Positions 59,026-64,000 of a stretch of 64,000 bases of DNA are shown here, piece after piece (position 1 is the stretch's first letter; each line of letters opens with the position of its first letter). A program made the position numbers and the translations under genes. The notes below the pieces were generated by a model, which did not search any database, was not told the DNA's origin, and was given only the letters and a program-made list of their open reading frames with translations. The stretch is from Pseudomonas triticicola. GTDB taxonomy: Bacteria > Pseudomonadota > Gammaproteobacteria > Pseudomonadales > Pseudomonadaceae. The stretch lies in assembly GCF_019145375.1 (NCBI RefSeq), contig NZ_JAHSTX010000001.1:719001-783000 (forward strand). The letters are read 5' to 3'.

Positions 59026-59697
59026 ATGGTGCAGGTATTTTCTCGAGTGCATGGGGCGCTGCTGGTCGCCGCCTGCGTGGCGGTGCTGGGCGGATGTGCG
59101 GGCAACGTAGCGCCAGAAGTCAAACGCTTGCCGGAGCGGGTTGAACTCAGCGGCACTTTCTATCGTGGCGAAGCCAACCAGAGTGGGCCACAGGTGCTGG
59201 CCAGTCTGCTGTCGCAACAAGGCATCGTGATCACCCCGGGCCTTCTGGAAAAACCGCTGCACTTGCCGGGCGCTGAGGACAAGCTGCAGCAGAACATGCA
59301 GAACCTAGCGCGGGAATACGGTCTGGTGGTTTATCCGCTCGACAGCAAGCTGCCAGCCTTGCTGACCCAGGTCGCGGCGGGCTACCCGGTCATGGTGCGT
59401 TTCAGTGAAGGTTCGGCGTTCTGGGCCGAGCCGCGTTACGCGATCCTGTCCGGCTACGACCGCAATAAACAGAAAGTCCTGCTGCGTGCCGGCATGAACC
59501 GTCGGCAGTTGATGGATTTCGGCAGCTTTGAAGCAGCGCTCGAAAAGGCCGGTGGCTGGGCAATCCTCATTCAGAAACCGGCGCAGATCCCGGCAGCCGT
59601 CGACCGCTCCCGTTGGCTGAAAGCCGCCGATGAACTGGCGCAGGCCGGTGAAGAAAACGCTGCGGCGCAGGCGCGAAAGGCTCTGGCGGCGCAATAA
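59026..59697 (+). CDS. C39-peptidase-like lipoprotein lacking catalytic residues
   Basis: A 223-residue predicted lipoprotein (lipobox VLGGC, Cys24). The body follows the C39-like papain fold: EANQSGPQVLASLLSQQGIVITPGLLEKPLHLPG ... LAREYGLVVYPLDSKLPALLTQVAAGYPVMVRF ... PRYAILSGYDRNKQKVLLRAG. In active relatives the first motif is QCGPAAL and the second WHYAVVVGYD; here the nucleophile position is Ser53 (Q-S-G-P) and the histidine position Arg137 (PRYAIL). It is thus probably a pseudo-peptidase. ATG 59026 follows GGAAGAGAG. It is followed by the twin acidic genes. Confidence 0.72.
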   Translation: MVQVFSRVHGALLVAACVAVLGGCAGNVAPEVKRLPERVELSGTFYRGEANQSGPQVLASLLSQQGIVITPGLLEKPLHLPGAEDKLQQNMQNLAREYGLVVYPLDSKLPALLTQVAAGYPVMVRFSEGSAFWAEPRYAILSGYDRNKQKVLLRAGMNRRQLMDFGSFEAALEKAGGWAILIQKPAQIPAAVDRSRWLKAADELAQAGEENAAAQARKALAAQ

Positions 59698-59787
59698 ACC
59701 TCCGTTCGTCATCTGCCGGGCACGACTGCGCCCGGCCAGCCTCTGAAGATTAATGCCCGTGCTTCGCGGGTGAATCAAGGAGGCAAC

Positions 59788-59994
59788 ATGGCAGATTCCC
59801 CAAACCCGAAAGGCCCGCACTCGTCCGAACATTCCTCGGGTGATGATCTGGGATTCGATCCGGATTCGCCGGACCTTGACGATCCGCAAGTCGATCCCGT
59901 CGGGCCGGCGAAGGCGCCGCTGGATGTCGAGCCCGGTGAAGATCCGAAGAAACCGGCCAAGCCTTATGATCCGTTAGCCGATCTGAAACCTTGA
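59788..59994 (+). CDS. Small acidic disordered protein A (68 aa)
   Basis: A 68-residue protein, MADSPNPKGPHSSEHSSGDDLGFDPDSPDLDDPQVDPVGPAK..., rich in Asp, Pro and Ser with no hydrophobic core, so presumably disordered. AAGGAGGCAAC precedes the ATG. It is followed 12 bp later by a second gene of the same length and composition. Function unknown; see also the 76-aa gene at 44240. Confidence 0.7.
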   Translation: MADSPNPKGPHSSEHSSGDDLGFDPDSPDLDDPQVDPVGPAKAPLDVEPGEDPKKPAKPYDPLADLKP

Positions 59995-60006
59995 TGTGAG
60001 GTGCGT

Positions 60007-60213
60007 ATGAGTACCGATTCAAGCTTCGATGACCACAAACCTGACAGCGTGCCGACCACGCCGGAGCCTGAGGTTGATCCGGTGCTGGACCCGGACAGCC
60101 CGATGCGTGACCCGCTGGCCCGGCCCAATGTGCTGACGCCGGAGGTTTCGCCAGAGCCCAGCTCGGGCGATGGCATCCCCGATGACGACAAGATGCCGCT
60201 GCCCAACGACTGA
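60007..60213 (+). CDS. Small acidic disordered protein B (68 aa)
   Basis: A 68-residue protein, MSTDSSFDDHKPDSVPTTPEPEVDPVLDPDSPMRDPLARPNV..., again Asp/Pro-rich and disordered, with the DPDSP motif shared with its upstream neighbour. GTGAGGTGCGT gives the ribosome-binding site; the start at 60001 (GTG) is less likely. A terminator follows, so A and B are probably one transcript, perhaps extending from the C39-like gene. Confidence 0.7.
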   Translation: MSTDSSFDDHKPDSVPTTPEPEVDPVLDPDSPMRDPLARPNVLTPEVSPEPSSGDGIPDDDKMPLPND

Positions 60214-60223
60214 TGCGCAGACG

Positions 60224-60253
60224 AAAAAAAGCCCCGAAGATTCGGGGCTTTTT
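60224..60253. terminator. Bidirectional terminator between acidic gene B and pbpG
   Basis: AAAAAAAGCCCCGAAGATTCGGGGCTTTTT: a stem of AAAGCCCCGAA / TTCGGGGCTTT with T- and A-runs on both sides, between convergent genes. Confidence 0.92.
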
Positions 60254-60267
60254 CATCATCGCCGGAT

Positions 60268-61206
60268 TTACTTCGCCGCCTCGACCACGCCGCTCTGACG
60301 GCTCTTGAGGTTCTTGTCGGCTTTGTACTGCTGTGCCACCGCTGGAACACTGGCGCTGCGCCCGGTTTCCACCCAGCTGCGGATACGGCTGGCATCGGCA
60401 AAATGCGTGTATTTGCCAAACGCATCGAGAATCACCAGGGCGACCGGACGGTTGCCCATCTTCGTCACCAGCACCAGGCAATGGCCGGCCGGATTGGTGA
60501 AGCCGGTCTTGGTGATCTTGATGTCCCAATCGGCCTTGTTGACCAAGTGGTCGGTATTGCGGAAGCCCAGCGTGTAGTTGGGCTTGCGGAACGCCACGGT
60601 CTTTTCCTTGGTGGTGGTCAGTTGCACCAGAAGCGGTTGCTTGTGCGCAGCCACCAGCAGTTTGCTCAGGTCTCGGGCGGTGGAAACGTTGCGCTCCGAC
60701 AGGCCGGTCGGCTCGACAAAGTGCGTGCTGGTCATGCCCAGCGCCTTGGCCTGGGCGTTCATTGCCGCGATAAAAGCAGCGTAGCCGCCCGGATAATGAT
60801 GGGCGAGGCTGGCGGCAGCGCGGTTTTCCGAGGACATCAAAGCGATCAACAGCATCTCGCGGCGCGGCAGCTCACTCTTGAGTTTGACCCGGGAGAACAC
60901 GCCCTTCATTTCCGGAGTGTTCCTGATGTCGACATCGATCCATTCGTCCATGTTCTGTCGAGCTTCTACCACGACCAGGCCAGTCATCAGCTTGCTGACG
61001 GAAGCGATCGGCACGATCACGTCAGGGTTGCTGGAATAGATGACTTTGTTGGTCTGCATATCCATGAGCAGGGCGCTGCCGGACGCGATCTTCAATGTCG
61101 AAGCGTCACGTGGGACAGCGGTGGTTTCCGCAGCGTTGATCGTTGGCGTGATGAATGTGCCTGTAACAGCAAACAACAGGCTCAGAATCGAGAGACGAAT
61201 TTTCAC
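60268..61206 (-). CDS. pbpG: D-alanyl-D-alanine endopeptidase (PBP7)
   Basis: A 312-residue periplasmic penicillin-binding protein of the S11 family that cuts peptidoglycan cross-links. The signal peptide ends near INAAE (about 25). The three active-site motifs are SVSK (69-72), SEN in [16 protein letters not shown] and KTG in [13 protein letters not shown]. The length agrees with PbpG. It is convergent with the acidic genes and has its own promoter region upstream (61207-61390, no specific motif claimed). Confidence 0.92.
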   Translation of the reverse strand: MKIRLSILSLLFAVTGTFITPTINAAETTAVPRDASTLKIASGSALLMDMQTNKVIYSSNPDVIVPIASVSKLMTGLVVVEARQNMDEWIDVDIRNTPEMKGVFSRVKLKSELPRREMLLIALMSSENRAAASLAHHYPGGYAAFIAAMNAQAKALGMTSTHFVEPTGLSERNVSTARDLSKLLVAAHKQPLLVQLTTTKEKTVAFRKPNYTLGFRNTDHLVNKADWDIKITKTGFTNPAGHCLVLVTKMGNRPVALVILDAFGKYTHFADASRIRSWVETGRSASVPAVAQQYKADKNLKSRQSGVVEAAK

Positions 61207-61390
61207 GCGGGCGAACTCTAAAAGGTTGGATATACCGTTAGTTTGTAACGGGTTATTTCTTAAAACCGGCGCATTTTAGGAGTATGGCTGAAGAACTGTC
61301 GATGGTTGTTTGTAAGACCTGAAAATCTCGTGAAAAGGCCTGTAAAAAGAGCGGTTTCCGGCGAACGGTTGAAGTTTTTTCTCAGGCACG

Positions 61391-61414
61391 AAAAACCCCG
61401 CACGAGGCGGGGTT
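61391..61414 (-). terminator. Terminator of folD
   Basis: AAAAACCCCGC-ACGAG-GCGGGGTT: a compact GC-rich stem with five A residues on the left, serving the minus-strand folD that ends 23 bp away. Confidence 0.85.
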
Positions 61415-61436
61415 CTGGTGCAGCGGAAAAATTCGA

Positions 61437-62291
61437 TCAGACGTGCAGGGTTTCTGCGGCGTAGAGGGTATTTTCCAGCAGGCAGGCGCGGGTCATCGGG
61501 CCAACGCCGCCCGGTACCGGGGTGATCCAGCCGGCGCGGGGCAGGGCGGTTTCGTAGACGACGTCACCGACCAGTTTGCCGTCGTCCTGACGGTTGATGC
61601 CGACGTCGATCACGATCGCGCCTTCCTTGATCCACTCGCCTTTGACCAGGCCCGGTTTGCCGGCGGCAACGACTACCAGATCGGCACGACCGACGTGACC
61701 GGCCAGATCCTTGGTGAAGCGGTGAGTGACAGTGACGGTGCAGCCGGCCAGCAACAATTCCATGGCCATCGGGCGACCGACGATATTCGAGGCGCCCACA
61801 ACTACCGCATCCATCCCGTAAAGATCAGCGCCAGTGCTTTCCAGCAAGGTCATGATGCCTTTCGGGGTGCAGGGGCGCAGCAGCGGGATGCGCTGGGCCA
61901 GGCGGCCGACGTTGTACGGGTGGAAGCCGTCGACGTCTTTATCCGGACGAATGCGTTCCAGCAGCTTGGACGCGTCGAGATGTTCAGGCAGAGGCAACTG
62001 CAGGAGAACGCCGTCGATGGCCGGATCGTCGTTGAGGCGATCGATCAGATCGGTCAGGGCGTCCTGAGTGGTGTCAGAGGGCAGGTCGTAGGCTTGAGAG
62101 AGGAAGCCAACCTCTTCACAGTCTTTACGCTTGTGCGAGACATAAACCTGAGAGGCAGGATCGCTGCCGACCAGGATCACCGCGAGGCCGGGGGTGCGCA
62201 GGCCTTGCTGGCGACGCTCGGCAACTCGTTGGGCGATCTGCTGGCGCAGGCTGGCGGCGATCGATTTGCCGTCGATTAGTTGTGCAGTCAT
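61437..62291 (-). CDS. folD: Bifunctional methylenetetrahydrofolate dehydrogenase/cyclohydrolase
   Basis: A 284-residue enzyme of one-carbon metabolism, interconverting 5,10-methylene-, methenyl- and 10-formyl-tetrahydrofolate. Visible hallmarks: [26 protein letters not shown] (catalytic Tyr and Lys), [56 protein letters not shown] (NADP loop) and [21 protein letters not shown]. The neighbouring tRNA cluster and tig match the usual Pseudomonas order. Confidence 0.95.
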   Translation of the reverse strand: MTAQLIDGKSIAASLRQQIAQRVAERRQQGLRTPGLAVILVGSDPASQVYVSHKRKDCEEVGFLSQAYDLPSDTTQDALTDLIDRLNDDPAIDGVLLQLPLPEHLDASKLLERIRPDKDVDGFHPYNVGRLAQRIPLLRPCTPKGIMTLLESTGADLYGMDAVVVGASNIVGRPMAMELLLAGCTVTVTHRFTKDLAGHVGRADLVVVAAGKPGLVKGEWIKEGAIVIDVGINRQDDGKLVGDVVYETALPRAGWITPVPGGVGPMTRACLLENTLYAAETLHV

Positions 62292-62422
62292 TGCGCGTGA
62301 TTAACCATCGAGAGGGGAAAAAATGAGAACGCATTCTCGCATGTCGAGCGGTGAGGGCAAAGGCGCTTGGTCAGCAAATTCCTCTAACTCCTTTAATTAA
62401 ATGAATTTTTTTCAAAAAGGAT

Positions 62423-62449
62423 TTGACGACCTTTGGAGCCCTCTATACT
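62423..62449 (+). promoter_or_regulatory. Promoter of the tRNA cluster
   Basis: TTGACG (62423-62428) and TATACT (62444-62449) with a 15-base spacer, preceded by an AT-rich stretch (TTTAATTAAATGAATTTTTT) resembling an UP element. It lies about 115 bp before the tRNA-Arg gene and is the obvious candidate for a strong stable-RNA promoter. Confidence 0.7.
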
Positions 62450-62566
62450 ATTCGTCGCACTTGTCGGGCACAGCCTAGCACTGGTTAAGAAGGTGGAGCG
62501 GAATCAAGGTTCTGCGACGCTGGAAAGCACTTAGTTTGTAGTCCTTTAAGAGTACAGATTAACAAG

Positions 62567-62643
62567 GCGCCCGTAGCTCAGCTGGATAGAGCATCCGCCT
62601 TCTAAGCGGATGGTCGCAGGTTCGAGTCCTGCCGGGTGCGCCA
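62567..62643 (+). tRNA. tRNA-Arg (anticodon TCT)
   Basis: A 77-base cloverleaf: acceptor GCGCCCG pairs with CGGGTGC, the D-arm is AGCTCAGCTGGATAGAGC, the anticodon arm CCGCCTTCTAAGCGG carries TCT, the T-arm has GGTTCGAGTCC, and CCA is encoded. First of four tRNA genes. Confidence 0.97.
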
Positions 62644-62675
62644 TTAGGCAGCTTTGGCACAAGTAACGCGATATG

Positions 62676-62751
62676 GTGGGCGTAGCTCAGTTGGTAGAGC
62701 ACGGGATTGTGACTCCCGTTGTCGTGGGTTCGATCCCCATCGTCCACCCCA
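62676..62751 (+). tRNA. tRNA-His (anticodon GTG), copy 1
   Basis: A 76-base cloverleaf, with the extra G-1 encoded at 62675. The anticodon arm CGGGATTGTGACTCCCG carries GTG, the T-loop is GGGTTCGATCCCC, and CCA is encoded. Identical to the copy at 62971. Confidence 0.97.
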
Positions 62752-62759
62752 TATTTCGA

Positions 62760-62795
62760 AAGGCGCCAGATTTAACGGTCTGGCGCCTTTGCTTT
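62760..62795 (+). terminator. Hairpin after tRNA-His copy 1
   Basis: AGGCGCCAGA-TTTAACGG-TCTGGCGCCT followed by TTGCTTT. The stem is the same as that after the second tRNA-His; its T-run is interrupted, so some read-through into tRNA-Leu is expected. Confidence 0.7.
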
Positions 62796-62808
62796 AAAAG
62801 CTTCATCC

Positions 62809-62893
62809 GCGGATGTGGTGGAATTGGTAGACACACTGGATTTAGGTTCCAGCGCCGCGAGGCGTAAGAGTTCGAGTCTCTTCATCCGCACCA
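62809..62893 (+). tRNA. tRNA-Leu (anticodon TAG)
   Basis: An 85-base class II tRNA with a long variable arm (CGCCGCGAGGCG). The acceptor GCGGATG pairs with CATCCGC, the anticodon arm CTGGATTTAGGTTCCAG carries TAG, and CCA is encoded. Confidence 0.97.
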
Positions 62894-62970
62894 AATAAAG
62901 CTTCATCTGTGCCTCCGGCCTGATGAAGTTTCAACAAAGAAGTTGTTTGGCTTTTTTGTTACGCAATATG

Positions 62971-63046
62971 GTGGGCGTAGCTCAGTTGGTAGAGCACGGG
63001 ATTGTGACTCCCGTTGTCGTGGGTTCGATCCCCATCGTCCACCCCA
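62971..63046 (+). tRNA. tRNA-His (anticodon GTG), copy 2
   Basis: Base-for-base the same as copy 1, including the encoded G-1 (62970) and CCA. The flanking sequence is also duplicated: ATATGGTGGGCG before and CATATTTCGAAAGGCGCCAG after. Confidence 0.97.
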
Positions 63047-63055
63047 TATTTCGAA

Positions 63056-63091
63056 AGGCGCCAGATTTAACAGTCTGGCGCCTTTTTTGTT
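63056..63091 (+). terminator. Terminator of the tRNA cluster
   Basis: AGGCGCCAGA-TTTAACAG-TCTGGCGCCT followed by TTTTTGTTTT, a strong intrinsic terminator nearly identical to the hairpin at 62760 but with a better T-run. Confidence 0.9.
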
Positions 63092-63230
63092 TTAGCGGTT
63101 TCGAAATCCGGCCATGGCCGATTTCGAAACGCAGGGCAGGGCACTTCATCGCTTTTAAAGGATCGGATGACGCTGAACTGCTCGTCGTTCCGGTTTTGCC
63201 GGAGCGTCTGTCGGGGCGGATTTGATAGTT

Positions 63231-63248
63231 GCTTCTATATATAGAAGC
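63231..63248. promoter_or_regulatory. 18-bp perfect palindrome between tRNAs and tig
   Basis: GCTTCTATATATAGAAGC is a perfect palindrome about 200 bp upstream of tig. It is too AT-rich in the middle to be a terminator and looks like a binding site, perhaps for a tig-proximal regulator. The rest of the 63092-63447 stretch shows no gene. Confidence 0.45.
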
Positions 63249-63447
63249 GTTGCTGCAGAGCCCTGACGTGATCGCTTGTATTCGCCAGTGGAGTGCACGG
63301 CATTTGTGCGGCGCTCCCTATAAATTGCCTGCTGTTTTTTTACCCGTTTCCAGTAGGGTGACTTCTTGAGTTTGACCCACTAGAATGCATGCCCTTGATT
63401 CTGGGGTCGGAAACGGCCGGCTAACGTCTGTGCAACGAGGAATATCC

Positions 63448-64000
63448 ATGCAAGTTTCTGTTGAAAATACTACTGCTCTCGAGCGCCGCATGAGCGTCAC
63501 CGTGCCGGCAGAGCGCATCGAGACTCAGGTCAACAAGCGTCTGCAGCAGACTGCCCAAAAGGCCAAAATTGCTGGCTTCCGTCCAGGCAAAGTGCCAATG
63601 AGCGAAATCAAGCGCCGTTTCGGTGCTGATGCGCGTCAGGAAGCGGTAGGCGACGTCATCCAGTCTTCCTTCTACGAAGCTGTGGTCGAGCAGAAGCTCA
63701 ACCCTGCCGGTTCGCCTTCGATCGAGCCAAAGTCGCTCGAAGCGGGCAAGGATCTGGAATACGTTGCTGTATTCGAAGTCTTCCCTGAGTTCACCGTTGC
63801 TGGCTTCGAAGGCATCACCGTTGAGCGTCTGAGCGCTGAAGTGGCTGACGCTGACCTGGACAAGATGCTCGACATCCTGCGCAAGCAGAACACCCGTTTC
63901 GAAGTGGCAGACCGTGCTGCCCAGAACGAAGATCAGTTGAACATCGATTTCGTTGGCAAGGTTGACGGCGAAGTGTTCGCTGGCGGCTCCGCCAAGGGCA
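63448..64000 (+). CDS. tig: Trigger factor, 5' part (gene continues beyond the window)
   Basis: Ribosome-associated folding chaperone and peptidyl-prolyl isomerase; the first 184 residues are visible. The N-terminal ribosome-binding domain has [59 protein letters not shown] with the G-F-R-P-G-K ribosome-docking signature, followed by the start of the FKBP-like domain ([23 protein letters not shown]). GAGGAATATCC precedes the ATG. No stop codon occurs before the window ends, so only the 3' part is missing. Confidence 0.95.
   Translation, partial: MQVSVENTTALERRMSVTVPAERIETQVNKRLQQTAQKAKIAGFRPGKVPMSEIKRRFGADARQEAVGDVIQSSFYEAVVEQKLNPAGSPSIEPKSLEAGKDLEYVAVFEVFPEFTVAGFEGITVERLSAEVADADLDKMLDILRKQNTRFEVADRAAQNEDQLNIDFVGKVDGEVFAGGSAKG

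Noticed and set aside
62567..63046. tRNA cluster as phage or island attachment site
   Set aside because: No integrase, no partial tRNA copy at a distance. The duplicated tRNA-His is complete and normal for this locus.

Overview
This is a chromosomal window from a fluorescent pseudomonad, most likely the Pseudomonas fluorescens/koreensis group. The evidence is high GC with strong third-position GC bias, dense REP/REPIN repeats built on GTGGGAGCGAGCCTGCTCGC, and several blocks in the gene order I remember from Pseudomonas: bqsRS-tlpQ-transporter-ctpM, divergent ampC/ampR, and folD-tRNA(Arg,His,Leu,His)-tig. It reads as ordinary core and accessory chromosome. I see no phage, plasmid, integrase, IS element, rRNA or CRISPR array.

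Layout. 1-8 kb is a sensing block: a two-component system resembling BqsRS/CarRS, two chemoreceptors (dCACHE TlpQ-like and sCache CtpM-like) and an Na+/H+-antiporter-family transporter. 8-13.5 kb holds a LysR regulator beside a pair of YdcZ half-size transporters, a short metallothionein gene (55 aa), two small unknown proteins, an AraC regulator, a XapX membrane protein and a quinone-oxidoreductase-like enzyme. 13.7-19 kb holds selD-mnmH (tRNA selenouridine), a histidine phosphatase, a Nu-class GST and a HemB of the zinc-cysteine type. 19-27 kb holds an FAD monooxygenase, a TonB-dependent receptor, a DUF1615 lipoprotein and, on the minus strand, an ECF sigma/anti-sigma pair followed by a secreted protein made of eleven 13-residue repeats.

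27-38 kb holds a GST, a CBS protein, DNA polymerase II, an aldo/keto reductase, a periplasmic aldose epimerase, a TSUP permease, a DUF4174 protein, and a pair of small Pseudomonas-type proteins behind a long untranslated leader. 38-46 kb holds ampC/ampR, glucarate catabolism (gudD, its MFS permease and a FadR-family regulator with two TTGT-N3-ACAA sites between them), an EamA exporter and a divergent LysR regulator. 46-58.5 kb holds trhP, an AI-2E family permease, several very small proteins, a shikimate-dehydrogenase-like enzyme, a cupin, yceH, sstT, an MFS efflux gene, nhaR and terC. 58.5-64 kb holds a C39-peptidase-like lipoprotein lacking both expected catalytic residues, twin 68-residue acidic proteins, pbpG, folD, four tRNAs and the 5' part of tig.

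Intergenic space is dominated by repeats. At least five families of inverted-repeat elements sit between genes, mostly just after stop codons. The most unusual items are the 39-bp repeat gene next to the ECF sigma operon, the two-gene small-protein locus with its leader at 37.1-37.9 kb, the C39 pseudoenzyme, the acidic disordered small proteins, and the ~150-210 bp composite repeat whose interior is also conserved. All functional names rest on recognised sequence patterns; no database search was possible.
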